Assembly: GCF_008086045.1 (NCBI RefSeq)
Contig: NZ_VSEY01000008.1
Coordinates: 186,001 to 250,000 of the forward strand
Length of the DNA stretch: 64,000 nucleotides
Direction of reading: 5' to 3'
Source of the DNA: Nonomuraea sp. PA05
Lineage (GTDB): Bacteria; Actinomycetota; Actinomycetes; Streptosporangiales; Streptosporangiaceae
Shown: piece after piece, positions 1-10,360 of the stretch
Position numbering within the stretch: the stretch's first letter is position 1
How the letters are laid out: every line of letters begins with the position of its first letter
Made by a program: the position numbers and the translations under genes
The notes under the pieces: generated by a model
Told to the model about the DNA's origin: nothing
The model's input: the letters and a program-made list of their open reading frames with translations, nothing else
The model's database searches: none

Positions 1-1577
1 GCCGTCCTCCACCAGGCGCACCACCGGCGGCACCGCGTAGATGACGGAGGCGAAGATGGCGGTGAACCTGGTCGTCTCGAACAGCGCCAGCGCGGGCAGC
101 AGGTAGACGAACGCGGGCATGGTCTGCGCGGCGTCGAGCACCGGCCGCTGGAACGCCGAGTACCGCGGCGAGCGGGCCGCGGCCACGCCGAGCAGCAGCC
201 CGATGACGAGCGTGACCAGCACCGCGACGGCGACCGTGGTCATCGTCTGCATGGTGTGCTCCCACACGCCGAGCAGCGCGATCGCCAGCAGGCAGCCCAG
301 CGCGGTGAGCGCGGCGCGCATGCCGCTGACCCGCCAGGCCACCACCAGCACGGCCAGCGCGACCAGCCACCACGGCGCCGAGGTGAGCAGCGACTCCAGC
401 GGGTTGAGCAGCAGGTGGGAGGTGGTGTCCTTGATCCACGCCGTGACCGTGAACCAGTTGTCCTCGGCCCACCGCACGACCTCGTTGACCTCGGCGACCA
501 GGTTGATCGTCAGGCTCTCGGGCCAGAGCTTCGGCAGGACGGGGATGAGCGCCAGCCCGGTGACGGCCAGCAGGGCCGCTCCGGCGAGGTCGAGGCGGCG
601 GACCCTGGCGTGCGGGTCGCGGCGCGCGACGGCCATCATCATCCGGTCGAGCACCACCGCCATGATGACGACGGCGATGCCGGCCGGCAGCATGATGCCG
701 ACCTGCGCCCTGGACAGGCCGCGGATGATGTCGCCGCCCAGGCCCGGCGCCGAGATGAGGGCGGCGATGACGACCATGGACAGCGCCATCATGATCGTCT
801 GGTTGATCGCCAGCGCCATCGTGGGCCTGGCCAGCGGCAGGTAGACCTTGAACAGCGTCTGCCGCCGCGTGGCGCCCAGCGAGGCGGACGCCTCGACCGC
901 CGTGGGGGAGACCCCGGAGACGGCCAGGGCCGTGATGCGGATCGCGGGCGGGATTGAGTAGATCATCGTCGCGATGGCCCCGGCGGGCGCGCCGATGTGG
1001 AAGAACAGCGCGAGCGGCGCCAGGTAGGCGAACGTCGGCATGATCTGCATGACGTCCAGCACCGGCGTGATCGCCCGGCGGACCCTGGCGTTGAGCCCGG
1101 CCCAGACGCCGATCGGGATCCCGATCGCCAGCGACAGCAGCACCGCCACCGCGACCAGGGCCAGCGTGTCCACGCTGGACTCCCACAGGCCCAGCACGCC
1201 GAACGCGCTCACCCCGGCGACCGTCAGCAGCGCGATCCGCCAGCCGCCCGCGAGCCAGGCCAGCGCGCCCATGACGCCGGTGATGCCGGGCCAGCCGAGG
1301 CCGTACAGGACGGTCTCGAACAGGGCGTAGAGCGAGCCCACGAACAGGCGGATGTAGTTGAGGAAGTACAGGAAGAGCGGGTTGTCGTTGCGGTGGTCGT
1401 CGATCCACTCGCGCAGCTCCGTGACGGCCAGGAACTGTGGCGCCTCCTTGTCGTGCGGCAGCGTCCCCGTGCCGCGGAAGACCAGGTACGCCGCCACGAA
1501 CAGCAGCGCCACCCCGGCAGGCGCGGTCCATCTCGGCAACCCCGCCGGCCGGGAGGGCGTCGGGACGGCCGTGCTGC

Positions 1578-1581
<4 letters not shown>
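1..1581 (-). CDS. proW: Glycine betaine/proline-type ABC permease, tandem domains (partial)
   Basis: Membrane component of an osmoprotectant importer. The minus-strand frame begins with an ATG that overlaps the TGA of the upstream ATPase gene (ATGA at 1578-1581) and stays open to the left edge, so at least 527 residues are present and the C terminus is missing. The translation has a hydrophobic N-terminal segment, then a permease domain with the coupling-loop pattern [20 protein letters not shown], a second stretch of membrane segments, and the start of a second similar permease domain ([20 protein letters not shown]). Two permease halves in one chain is a known layout in actinobacterial betaine transporters. 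A binding protein is expected beyond the left edge. Function rests on family resemblance and on the ProV-type neighbour; choline, betaine, proline or ectoine are all possible substrates. Confidence 0.85.
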
Positions 1582-2615
<1,034 letters not shown>

Positions 2616-2954
2616 ACTCGCCTCCTCGTTTGACGTGGCTCAACATATGTCGCCAATGGCGAGATTCTCAACGCCGTGACTGTCAAGAGATGGCGGAGCG
2701 TCAACCGTGTTACTCGATTGGAACGCACTAATCGCCCATAAGTGGACATTTATTCTGTTAAAGGTTTATTTCGTGCCTGTGGTGCTTCCGGCGTGGAGCG
2801 CCAGGTTCTATCCTCATGAGTCACGCGAACCATCATTTGTCGCGTTATGTTCGCTTGGCCACGAGCCATGGGATGTGTTGAAATAACCGGCACTTGCTGA
2901 TTTCCCCCAGGACACAGACTCCTCAAATACGCCGATTCGGGCGAGGTGCGTGCG
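2616..2954. promoter_or_regulatory. Divergent intergenic region between proV and cvnA1
   Basis: No supported gene. It must hold the promoters of both the betaine importer (leftward) and conservon 1 (rightward). On the minus strand a weak candidate for proV is TTGAGA (2666-2671) and TATGTT (2642-2647) with an 18-nt spacer. On the plus strand CTCAAAT (2922-2928) also occurs upstream of cvnA3 and cvnA4. GAGGTG at 2943-2948 supports a GTG start at 2955. No operator or riboswitch is recognised. Confidence 0.45.
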
Positions 2955-5645
2955 GTGAGTACAGAGCTGGGCGTCAAGCAGGCCGGCGAGAGTCGCTGGC
3001 GGCTGGGCAATTGGCGCGTCCGGGCACGACTCGTCGCCCTCATCATGGTGCCGACCGCCGCGGCCGTGCTCCTGGGCGGCATCCAGGTGCTCGCCTCCAC
3101 GTCCGCGGCCTCCGACTACGCGCGGACCAACCAGTTCGCGCAGCTCTCCGCCGAGCTGGGCGCGCTCACCCACCTCGTCTCCGGCGAGCGGGCCAGGACC
3201 GCCTGGTACATCGCCCGCAACCGGCCCGCCGACGGCCTGTCCGAGGTGCAGGCCCAGATGAACCAGGTGGACCTGACGGCCAGGACCGTGCGCGGCATCG
3301 CCGGGCAGCTCATGACCGAGTCCACCGGCCGCACCGCCGACCAGCTCGAGAACCTGCTCAACCGCCTCGACGACCTCACCTCGCTGCGCAAGCAGGCGCT
3401 GGACGCCAACCTGCTGCCTGGCCCGGCCGTCGAGCTCTACACCACGGTCGTCGACGACCTGCTCTCCGTCCACACCGAGCTGGTCAAGGGCAGCGTGGAC
3501 GACGAGCTGTTCCGCCAGACGAGCATGCTCGACAGGCTCGCCCGCGCCAAGGAGAGCCTGTCCTACCAGCAGGCGCTGGTCACCGTCGTCCTGGTCGAAG
3601 GAGCCTTCGACCAGGACCAGCTCAAGCGCTTCCTCGGCGAGCAGTCCGTGGAGGCCACCGAGCGCAGGGGCTTCGCCGCCGAGGCCACCGCGGAGGAGCG
3701 GCGCCTCTTCGACGAGACCGTCAACGGCCGCACCGCCGACCGCGTGCTGTTCCTGCGCGAGCTGGTGCTGATCAGAGCCACCAAGGGGCTGCCGCTGCGC
3801 GGACTCGACCAGGCCAAGAAGGACGACGCCACGGAGTGGTACGACGCGGCGAACGTCGTCGTCGACGCCATGCGCAAGGTCGAGGAGCGCCAGGCCCAGG
3901 GCATCGTCATCCGCAGCGAGGCGCTCAGCGCCGACGAGCGGACGCGGGCGTTCCTCACCGCGGGCGCCGTGCTCGCGCTGCTGCTGGCCATCCTGCTGAT
4001 CACCACCGGGGTCGCCAGGTCGCTGGTCCGGCCGCTGCGCCGCCTGCGCGGCGAGGCCCTGGAGATCGCCGGACGGCGGCTGCCCGAGTTCGTCCAGCAC
4101 CTGCGGGAGACGCGCGACGGCGAGGTCACCGCCGAGGTACCGCCCATCGGGATCTTCTCCAAGGACGAGGTGGGCGAGGTCGCCCGCGCCTTCGACGAGG
4201 TGCACCGCGAGGCCGTGCGGCTGGCGGGCGACGAGGCCAAGCTGCGCTCCAACGTCAACGCCATGTTCGTCAACCTCTCCAGGCGCAGCCAGACGCTGGT
4301 CGAGCGGCAGCTCACGCTGATCGAGAAGCTGGAGAAGGGCGAGCGTGACGACGCCCGGCTCGGCGACCTGTTCAAGCTCGACCACCTGGCCACCCGCATG
4401 CGCCGCAACAGCGAGAACCTCCTCGTCCTGGCCGGGCAGGAGGCGGCCCGCAAGTGGAGCGAGCCGGTCGAGCTGATGGACATCGTGCGTGCCGCGCTCG
4501 GCGAGGTCGAGAGCTACGACCGGGTCAGCATCCAGGTGCAGTCGGACGTGGCCATCGCCGGGCAGGCCGTCACCGACGTGGTGCACCTGCTGGCCGAGCT
4601 GGTCGAGAACGCGGTCTCCTTCTCCTCCCGCGACACCAAGGTGATCATCTCCAGCAGCCGGATCGACGGAGGCAGCCTGATGCTGTCCGTCACCGACGGC
4701 GGCATCGGCATGGCGCAGGACGAGCTGGCCGAGGCCAACTGGCGGCTGGCCAACCCGCCCGTCGTGGACGTGTCGGTGTCGCGGCGGATGGGACTGTTCG
4801 TGGTCGGGCGGCTGGCGCTGCGGCACAACATCCGCGTGCAGCTCAGGCGGCAGGACGTCGGCGGGCTGACCGCCATGGTGCTGATCCCGCCGATGTTGCT
4901 GACCGCGGTGCCGGGGACGAACCAGCGGGTGCAGGTGCCGCGGCAGGGCGGCGGGGCGGGGCCGCTGGAGAGGCCGCTGGAGACTCCGCTGGAGGCGCAG
5001 CCGGACGTGCCGCGTCCCGGCTCGGTGCTCCGGCCGCTGCCCTCCTACCCCTCCGCACCGCCGGTCGAGCCCAGCGGGTACCCGTCGTTCGCCACCGGAG
5101 GGCATCCGTCGTTCGACACCGTGCCGCCCGCGCCCGAGCCGTCGTCCTGGTTCAGCTCGGCCCGCCCGCACTCCACCAACGGGCAGTTACCGCCGGACCT
5201 GCCGTTCGCCGGGGCCCCGCCCACCGGCGAGGAGTACCTGCCGATCTTCGCCTCCGTCGAGGACAGCAGCTGGTTCAGCAAGCCCGCCCCCACCGCCGAC
5301 CACCGCGACCCGGCCGACCACCGCGACCCGGCCGGCCACCGCGACCCGGCCGGCCATCGCGAACCCCATCGCGATCCCCATCGCGACCCCGCCTGGACCA
5401 CGCCCGCCGACCAGGCGTGGCAGGCCGCAGAAGCGACGGCGGAGCCCGCCCAGAACGGCACCACGAGCTCGGGCTTGCCCAAGCGCACGCCACGAGCGAA
5501 CCTGGTACCGGGCACCGCGAGCCCGCAGCCGCCGCCACCCGTTCCCGGGCCACCGGTGTCCCCCGACCGTCTCCGCAGCAGGCTGGCCAGCTATCAGCAG
5601 GGCATGCGCAAGGGACGCGCCGAGCTCGACGAGGAGGACTCATGA
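2955..5645 (+). CDS. cvnA: Conservon 1 sensor histidine kinase-like protein CvnA
   Basis: Membrane sensor of a conservon (896 residues from the GTG chosen here). TM1 is at about residues 27-47, followed by a roughly 290-residue extracytoplasmic NIT (nitrate/nitrite-sensing) type helical domain, TM2 at about 333-356, a HAMP linker, a DHp-like helix with LDHLATRMRRNSENLLVL, and an HATPase_c domain (N box ENA near 551, DGGIGM near 580). The tail is disordered, with PSF motifs, an HRDPA repeat tract and the conserved EEYLPIFASVE and SGLPKRTPRANLVPGTA motifs. GTG 2955 is preferred to GTG 2946 because GAGG lies 6-8 nt upstream and all four paralogues share GAGG-N(n)-GTGAG at this point. It overlaps cvnB1 by ATGA. 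The ligand is unknown. Confidence 0.9.
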   Translation: MSTELGVKQAGESRWRLGNWRVRARLVALIMVPTAAAVLLGGIQVLASTSAASDYARTNQFAQLSAELGALTHLVSGERARTAWYIARNRPADGLSEVQAQMNQVDLTARTVRGIAGQLMTESTGRTADQLENLLNRLDDLTSLRKQALDANLLPGPAVELYTTVVDDLLSVHTELVKGSVDDELFRQTSMLDRLARAKESLSYQQALVTVVLVEGAFDQDQLKRFLGEQSVEATERRGFAAEATAEERRLFDETVNGRTADRVLFLRELVLIRATKGLPLRGLDQAKKDDATEWYDAANVVVDAMRKVEERQAQGIVIRSEALSADERTRAFLTAGAVLALLLAILLITTGVARSLVRPLRRLRGEALEIAGRRLPEFVQHLRETRDGEVTAEVPPIGIFSKDEVGEVARAFDEVHREAVRLAGDEAKLRSNVNAMFVNLSRRSQTLVERQLTLIEKLEKGERDDARLGDLFKLDHLATRMRRNSENLLVLAGQEAARKWSEPVELMDIVRAALGEVESYDRVSIQVQSDVAIAGQAVTDVVHLLAELVENAVSFSSRDTKVIISSSRIDGGSLMLSVTDGGIGMAQDELAEANWRLANPPVVDVSVSRRMGLFVVGRLALRHNIRVQLRRQDVGGLTAMVLIPPMLLTAVPGTNQRVQVPRQGGGAGPLERPLETPLEAQPDVPRPGSVLRPLPSYPSAPPVEPSGYPSFATGGHPSFDTVPPAPEPSSWFSSARPHSTNGQLPPDLPFAGAPPTGEEYLPIFASVEDSSWFSKPAPTADHRDPADHRDPAGHRDPAGHREPHRDPHRDPAWTTPADQAWQAAEATAEPAQNGTTSSGLPKRTPRANLVPGTASPQPPPPVPGPPVSPDRLRSRLASYQQGMRKGRAELDEEDS

Positions 5646-6064
5646 AGGAGCTCAGCCAGGCCGCCAGGGATGTCAACTGGCTGGTCAGCGGCTTCGTCGA
5701 GGAGGTCCCCGGCGTCGCGCACGCTGTCGTCGTCTCCGCCGACGGCCTGCCCATGGCCTACTCCCGTGGTTTTCCCAAGGACCGCGCCGACCAGCTCGCC
5801 GCCATCGCGGCCGGCCTGGTCAGCCTGACCGGGGGAGCGTCACGCGTCTTCGAGGGCGGCGGCGTCACCCAGACCCTCATCGAGATGCAGCGCGGCCTGG
5901 TGCTGGTGATGTCCATCAGCGACGGGTCCTGCCTCGCGGTGCTGGCCGCACCCGACTGCGACATGGGCCTGGTCGCGTACCAGATGACGATCCTGGTGGA
6001 GCGCGCGGGGCAGGTGCTCACACCTGCCGTACGGGCGGAACTCTCCGCCACGCGCCCGTGGTGA
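5642..6064 (+). CDS. cvnB: Conservon 1 roadblock/LC7 protein CvnB
   Basis: Roadblock/LC7-fold protein of 140 residues, the MglB-like partner of the CvnD GTPase. In studied conservons CvnB, CvnC and CvnD assemble at the membrane with CvnA. Visible family features are the N-terminal helix MKELSQAARDVNWLVSGFV, the VVVSADGLPMA strand-turn, DRADQLAAIAAGLVSL, and the SDGSCLAVLAAPDCDMGLV core. The ATG overlaps the cvnA1 stop (ATGA), so translation is probably coupled. It is the most diverged CvnB of the four here. Confidence 0.93.
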   Translation: MKELSQAARDVNWLVSGFVEEVPGVAHAVVVSADGLPMAYSRGFPKDRADQLAAIAAGLVSLTGGASRVFEGGGVTQTLIEMQRGLVLVMSISDGSCLAVLAAPDCDMGLVAYQMTILVERAGQVLTPAVRAELSATRPW

Positions 6065-6078
6065 ATGGGGAGTGAACC

Positions 6079-6447
6079 ATGGCATCGTGGCACAACGGTG
6101 AGCAGGAACCCGAACGAAGTTCGCTCGTCCGGATGTACGCCGTCACCGGCGGCCGCACCACCCCGCGCACGGACCTGGCCATGGAGGCGCTGGTGTCGTC
6201 GGCGACCTCGGCGCAGCTCGGCACCACCTACGCGCGCGAGTACCGGGCGATCAGCGAGCTGTGCAGGCAGGTGCGTTCGGTGGCGGAGATCTCCGCGCTG
6301 CTCAGCGTGCCGCTCGGCGTGGCGCGGGTGCTGGTCGCCGACATGGAGGCCGATGGGCTGGTCAAGGTGTACCAGCCGCAGCTTGAGGCGGGCCTTCCCG
6401 ACAGGGGCCTGCTCGAAAGGGTGCTGAGTGGACTTCGCAGGCTCTAG
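6079..6447 (+). CDS. cvnC: Conservon 1 DUF742 protein CvnC
   Basis: DUF742 protein of 122 residues with a winged-helix-like core. The conserved N-terminal block is SSLVRMYAVTGGRT, followed by VRSVAEISALLSVPLGVARV, a helix-turn-helix-like segment, and the ending LLERVLSGLRRL. GGGGAG lies about 7 nt before the ATG. Its last 20 nt are also the first codons of cvnD1. In conservons this protein is thought to bridge the kinase and GTPase; DNA binding has not been shown from sequence. Confidence 0.93.
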   Translation: MASWHNGEQEPERSSLVRMYAVTGGRTTPRTDLAMEALVSSATSAQLGTTYAREYRAISELCRQVRSVAEISALLSVPLGVARVLVADMEADGLVKVYQPQLEAGLPDRGLLERVLSGLRRL

Positions 6448-6994
6448 CCGGCTCACCTCCACGAAGATCGTCGTGGCCGGTGGCTTCGGCGTGGGGAAGA
6501 CCACGTTCGTGGGCGCCGTCTCCGAGATCATGCCGCTGACCACCGAGGCAGTGATGACCGACGCATCGCACGGCATCGACGACCTCGGGCACACCCCCGG
6601 CAAGACGACCACCACCGTGGCCATGGACTTCGGCCGGCTCTCGCTCGACCAGGACCTGATCCTCTACCTGTTCGGCACGCCGGGGCAGCAACGGTTCTGG
6701 TTCATGTGGGACGACATCGTGCGCGGCGCCATCGGGGCCGTGGTGCTGGTGGACTCGCGGCGGCTGGCCGACAGCTTCCCCGCCGTCGACTACTTCGAGG
6801 ACTCCAAGATCCCGTTCGTCATCGGGCTGAACGGCTGGGACGGCGAGTTCCCGCACATCGAGAGCGAGGTGCGGGAGGCGCTCACGCTCTCGGCCCACGT
6901 GCCGATCGTCCGCACGGACGCGCGTGCGCGGCAGGCCGTCAAGAACACCCTGATCACGCTGGTCGAGCACGCGCTGACGGTGCGGTCCTACTGA
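6428..6994 (+). CDS. cvnD: Conservon 1 small GTPase CvnD
   Basis: Ras/MglA-like GTPase of 188 residues. P-loop GGFGVGKT is near residues 18-25, the conserved T-rich switch I region is TPGKTTTTVAMDFG, and switch II is FGTPGQQRFWFMWDD. The usual NKxD base-recognition motif is replaced by NGWD (GLNGWDG). The GTG start lies 20 nt inside cvnC1, in the same arrangement as in the other three conservons. The gene ends 7 bp before the convergent SIS gene. Confidence 0.93.
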   Translation: MDFAGSSRLTSTKIVVAGGFGVGKTTFVGAVSEIMPLTTEAVMTDASHGIDDLGHTPGKTTTTVAMDFGRLSLDQDLILYLFGTPGQQRFWFMWDDIVRGAIGAVVLVDSRRLADSFPAVDYFEDSKIPFVIGLNGWDGEFPHIESEVREALTLSAHVPIVRTDARARQAVKNTLITLVEHALTVRSY

Positions 6995-7001
6995 GCGGCC
7001 G

Positions 7002-7958
7002 TCACGCCGACCACCAGTAGGCGGCCACCAGCTCCGCCACCAGCGTCTCGGTGAGCAGGGCGACGTCCGGGTCCTCGTCATCGGCGTACCTGATCGAGGC
7101 CGTCGCGTCCGGCACCTCGGGGCCCACGGTGATCACCGTGGAGCCGCGCTCGCGGACCCAGTCCATGGCCTGGCCGTCGTAGCGGGAGCCGGGGAACAGC
7201 AGCGCGCGGTAGTCGAGCGTCTTGGTCAGGTACACGTCCACGTGCGACCAGTCGCCGCTCTCGCACGCGTCGGCCGCGCGGCGCGGGCCCTCGCGGAACA
7301 TCAGCGCCGACTGCTCCGCCGACGACAGCCGCTCGGCGGGGGCGATCGTGTAGACGCCGTTCGGGCCGTCGAGCAGCTCCATCGCCAGGGGCAGCCACTC
7401 GTCCCTGCGATCCAGCAGGTCGGCCGAGGCCTTGGCGGCCCGGTCGAGCAGGGCGGGCAGGTCGCTCGCGCGGCCCGTCAGCCTCGACTCCAGTGCCAGC
7501 AGGAGGGCCAGCGTGTGCTGGAAGGTCCGGCAGGCGACGCCGCCGCGCTCCTCGCCCGCCCGCATGTCCACCACCAGGTCGGCGGCCTCGGCGAGCGGGG
7601 AGCCCGGCCGGTTGGTGAGCGCCGCGACGAAGGCGGGGCCGCCGGTGTACCTGGCCGTGGCGTCCAGGGTCTCCCTGCTGGTGCCGGTGGCCGAGATCGG
7701 GATGACCAGGGTGCCCTCCGCGTTCGGCAGGCTCGCGGCGGCGGAGGCGTACTCGGCGTGCGCGTTCACCCCGGCGGTGCGCAGGCGCAGGGCCGCGACG
7801 CCGGCGGCGTAGCGGGAGCTGCCCATGCCGAGGAACAGGACGCGGTCGATGCGTTCTGGCAGGTCGCGGAAGGGGTCCTCGGTGCGCAGGGTGCCGGCCA
7901 GGGCCGACAGGGCGGCCGGCTTGGACTCCAGGTCGGAGAGGTAGAGCTCGGAATTCAC
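7002..7958 (-). CDS. SIS-domain sugar-phosphate isomerase/deaminase-like protein
   Basis: 318-residue protein with two SIS (sugar isomerase) subdomains like the isomerase half of GlmS. The first carries LFLGMGSSRYAAGVA and the phosphate-loop-like ISATGTSRETL; the second is at about residues 190-318. No glutaminase domain is present, so amino-sugar phosphate isomerisation or deamination is more likely than synthesis. The GTG start overlaps the TGA of the upstream kinase gene (GTGA at 7955-7958), so the two are translationally coupled and probably act in sequence: phosphorylate an amino sugar, then convert the phosphate. A longer reading from 8066 lacks support because it runs into the kinase gene. 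Confidence 0.85.
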   Translation of the reverse strand: MNSELYLSDLESKPAALSALAGTLRTEDPFRDLPERIDRVLFLGMGSSRYAAGVAALRLRTAGVNAHAEYASAAASLPNAEGTLVIPISATGTSRETLDATARYTGGPAFVAALTNRPGSPLAEAADLVVDMRAGEERGGVACRTFQHTLALLLALESRLTGRASDLPALLDRAAKASADLLDRRDEWLPLAMELLDGPNGVYTIAPAERLSSAEQSALMFREGPRRAADACESGDWSHVDVYLTKTLDYRALLFPGSRYDGQAMDWVRERGSTVITVGPEVPDATASIRYADDEDPDVALLTETLVAELVAAYWWSA

Positions 7959-9115
7959 GCGATGTTCTCCTTGCGAGGGTCTGCTCCGTACCAGGTGCGC
8001 AGGACGCCCATGGGGGCGTAGCGCCAGCGGGGGAGGTGGCGGGCGGCGTAGATCAGCTCGCGGCACTCCTGCTCCACCTCGAACGGGCGGATCAGGGTCT
8101 CGTCCAGCAGGTCCGGCCTGTTCCTGGCCGCCAGCCGGTGCTTGTACGCCGTGAGGAGGATCTCACGGGCTCGCCCGGCCCACTCGACCGCCCGGCCGGG
8201 CGGGACGGACCGTCTCTTGATCGCCACCTGGGCGACGTGTTCGAGGCTGGTGGTGAGCTGGGCCACGTCCCTGGCCGCCGGCTGGCAGGAGGCGGCGTCG
8301 GTGACCGTCGGGTTGCCGTCGAAGTCGATGACCGCGTAGCCGTCGCGCCACTGGAGGATCTGGCCGACGTGGAGGTCGCCGTGGATCCTGATCAGGGGGG
8401 TGGTGATCGGGGATTCCAGCACCGCCAGCTCCCGGCGCATGGTCCCGGCCTGGCCGGCCAGCCAGTCGTCGCCGGTCAGCTCCAGCGCCTCGGCCAGCGC
8501 CCGGTACGCCCTGTCCCCGGTGGGGGCTCCGCCTCTGGAAGGCAGGGTGGACAAGGCCAGGTGCAGGTCGGCGGCGAGGCGGCCGAGCTCCGCGGCGAAC
8601 GAGGTCGTGCCCGCGACCGCCTCGTCCACGCACCACTCCCACCCGTCCCTGGCCTCGGGCAGGTAGCCGGTGACCAGGGCCAGGAGGTGCTCCCGCCCGT
8701 CCAGCACGCCGGTCAGAGCGGCGTAAGGGGGCGCTGTGTCGTTGAATCCTGAATCAACGAGGTGCGCGAAGATGTCGGGTGTGGGATGCGGGAGCGGCAC
8801 GGGCGGGGTGAGCCACTTGACCACCACGCTTTCGCCGACCACCACCGAGTAGTTCGTCTGGTCGACGTGCGATCCGAAATCCCGTTCACCTGGGGCCCCA
8901 GTGTGGAGATCTCCAGGACCGTGCGAGAAGGTGGGCAGCGGGAGGAAGCGTCGCACGGCGAAGGGCGGCGGCACCTCGTCCGCCAACCGCGCCAGGAGCG
9001 CGGCTGTGAGCCCTCGATCTCGGGCGGTGAGGGGCTTCTCACCCAGAGAGATCAAGCGGCGACTTATTGAATCCCAATTCAACACGTGGACCAAACTTCC
9101 AGGTAGCAATGTCAT
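7955..9115 (-). CDS. Maltokinase-fold sugar kinase, glucosamine-kinase-like
   Basis: About 386 residues, aminoglycoside-phosphotransferase/maltokinase fold. The catalytic loop is IHGDLHVGQIL and the metal-binding motif is VIDFDG. The family of actinobacterial glucosamine kinases is known to combine this fold with an SIS-domain partner gene, as seen here; maltose cannot be excluded, but no trehalose synthase or GlgE gene is nearby. Start choice is uncertain: ATG 9115 and GTG 9085 are both possible, and neither has a strong ribosome-binding site. Two TTGA-N8-TCAA sequences lie inside the gene, one in its first codons. It is divergent from the binding-protein gene at 9227. Confidence 0.75.
   Translation of the reverse strand: MTLLPGSLVHVLNWDSISRRLISLGEKPLTARDRGLTAALLARLADEVPPPFAVRRFLPLPTFSHGPGDLHTGAPGERDFGSHVDQTNYSVVVGESVVVKWLTPPVPLPHPTPDIFAHLVDSGFNDTAPPYAALTGVLDGREHLLALVTGYLPEARDGWEWCVDEAVAGTTSFAAELGRLAADLHLALSTLPSRGGAPTGDRAYRALAEALELTGDDWLAGQAGTMRRELAVLESPITTPLIRIHGDLHVGQILQWRDGYAVIDFDGNPTVTDAASCQPAARDVAQLTTSLEHVAQVAIKRRSVPPGRAVEWAGRAREILLTAYKHRLAARNRPDLLDETLIRPFEVEQECRELIYAARHLPRWRYAPMGVLRTWYGADPRKENIA
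8739..8760. promoter_or_regulatory. Candidate operator A (TTGA-N8-TCAA)
   Basis: TCGTTGA and TCAACGA form 7-bp inverted arms around an 8-nt spacer. The central 16-mer TTGAATCCTGAATCAA shares its layout with sites at 9067-9082 and 13719-13734. It lies inside the kinase coding sequence, so it could be chance or a remote operator. Confidence 0.4.
9067..9082. promoter_or_regulatory. Candidate operator B (TTGA-N8-TCAA)
   Basis: TTGAAT-CCCA-ATTCAA is a perfect 6-4-6 inverted repeat at the 5' end of the kinase gene, 145-160 bp upstream of the polyamine-type binding-protein gene. It shares TTGAAT(C/T)C and TCAA with sites A and C. It is a candidate site for the TetR encoded at 13029-13649. Confidence 0.5.
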
Positions 9116-9226
9116 CAAAAGTCTTGCTCATGTTGATTTCTGCTGCAACACTCCTGGTCTGGTCCGCTGTGTCCGGTAAGGTCGCGCGACCCCTCAAACA
9201 GCCAAATTTCAGAAGGAGTAGCGGCC

Positions 9227-10348
9227 GTGTCCCGTACCCGGTTCACCCGTCGTCTCCCGGCCGCCGCCGCGGCGGCCGGACTCGCGCTTGCCGTCGCGGC
9301 GTGCGGGGGTGGGTCGTCCTCAAGCTCAAGTGAGGCGGCGCCGGCGGCGGCCGAACAGCTCAAGCCCAACGCGGACCTGTCGCAGCAGTCTGTGCAGATC
9401 ACGGTGTGGGACGGTTACACGCCCAAGGAGCTGCCCCAGAAGGCGATGGACCAGCTCAAGATCAAGAACGTGCAGATCCAGTTGCACGAGACCAACGAGG
9501 TCGCGATGACCAAGCTCACCGCCCCCGGTGACAGCGGCATCGACGTGGCCTTCGTCTCGGGTCAGTACGCCCAGGCGCTCAACGAGCAGGGCCTGCTGGA
9601 GCCGATCCACCACGAGCTGATCCCCAACCTGGCCAACCTCTACCCCGAGGCCACCCAGCTCTCCTACGACAAGGGCAACAAGTACTCGGTGCCCTACACC
9701 TGGGGCACGACCGGCATCTGCTACCGCAGCGACCTGGTGAAGGCCGAGCCGAAGAGTTGGAACGATCTGCTGAAGCCGCCGGCGTGGGCCGACAAGAAGG
9801 TCACCATGCTCGCCACCGAGCGCTGGCTGGCCCTGCCCGCACTGAAGTCCCTCGGCTACTCGATCAACACCGACAAGGACGAGGAGCTGGAGAAGGCCAA
9901 GGAGCTGCTCGTCGCGCAGAAGCCGCACCTGTTGCGCTACGACGACACCACCTTCGGCGACCGGCTGGTGTCCGGCGAGGCCATCATGGCCGAGGCGTGG
10001 GACGGCTGGTGCCCGACCACCGACCCCAAGGGCAACATCAAGTTCGCGGTGCCGAAGGAGGGCAGCGACCTCTGGGTGGACACCATGGTGATCATGAAGT
10101 CCTCCAAGAACAAGGAGGCCGCGCACGCCCTGGTCAACTACATCCTCAGCCCCGAGATCCACTCCTGGGCCGCCGAGAACATCAACTACAAGGTGCCCAA
10201 CAAGGCCGCCATGGAGAAGGTGAAGGTCGCCAAGGGCTCGCTGCTCGGCATCACGCCGGCCGAGCTGCTCGCCGGTGAGGCCGCCATCGACCTCGGTCAG
10301 GCGTCGACCAAGTACACCAGGCTCCAGCAGGACGTCACGGCCAGTTAA
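9227..10348 (+). CDS. Polyamine-type ABC transporter substrate-binding lipoprotein
   Basis: 373-residue extracytoplasmic lipoprotein. The signal peptide ends in the lipobox VAAC near residue 26, followed by a GGSSSSS linker. The mature part is a PotD/PotF-like binding protein: ITVWDGYTPKEL at the start of the fold, IDVAFVSGQYAQAL, and YTWGTTGICYRSD in the hinge region. The GTG start has AGAAGGAG 8 nt upstream. Two permeases and an ATPase follow on the same strand, and the aldehyde dehydrogenase at 15067 fits polyamine catabolism, as in ydcSTUV-ydcW of E. coli. The exact substrate (putrescine, spermidine or another amine) is inferred. Confidence 0.88.
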   Translation: MSRTRFTRRLPAAAAAAGLALAVAACGGGSSSSSSEAAPAAAEQLKPNADLSQQSVQITVWDGYTPKELPQKAMDQLKIKNVQIQLHETNEVAMTKLTAPGDSGIDVAFVSGQYAQALNEQGLLEPIHHELIPNLANLYPEATQLSYDKGNKYSVPYTWGTTGICYRSDLVKAEPKSWNDLLKPPAWADKKVTMLATERWLALPALKSLGYSINTDKDEELEKAKELLVAQKPHLLRYDDTTFGDRLVSGEAIMAEAWDGWCPTTDPKGNIKFAVPKEGSDLWVDTMVIMKSSKNKEAAHALVNYILSPEIHSWAAENINYKVPNKAAMEKVKVAKGSLLGITPAELLAGEAAIDLGQASTKYTRLQQDVTAS

Positions 10349-10360
10349 GCCTTTGTCACT

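Noticed and set aside
2814..5171. 785-residue minus-strand frame opposite cvnA1
   Set aside because: No family motifs, Gly/Asp/Gln-rich shadow composition; cvnA1 on the plus strand is unmistakable.
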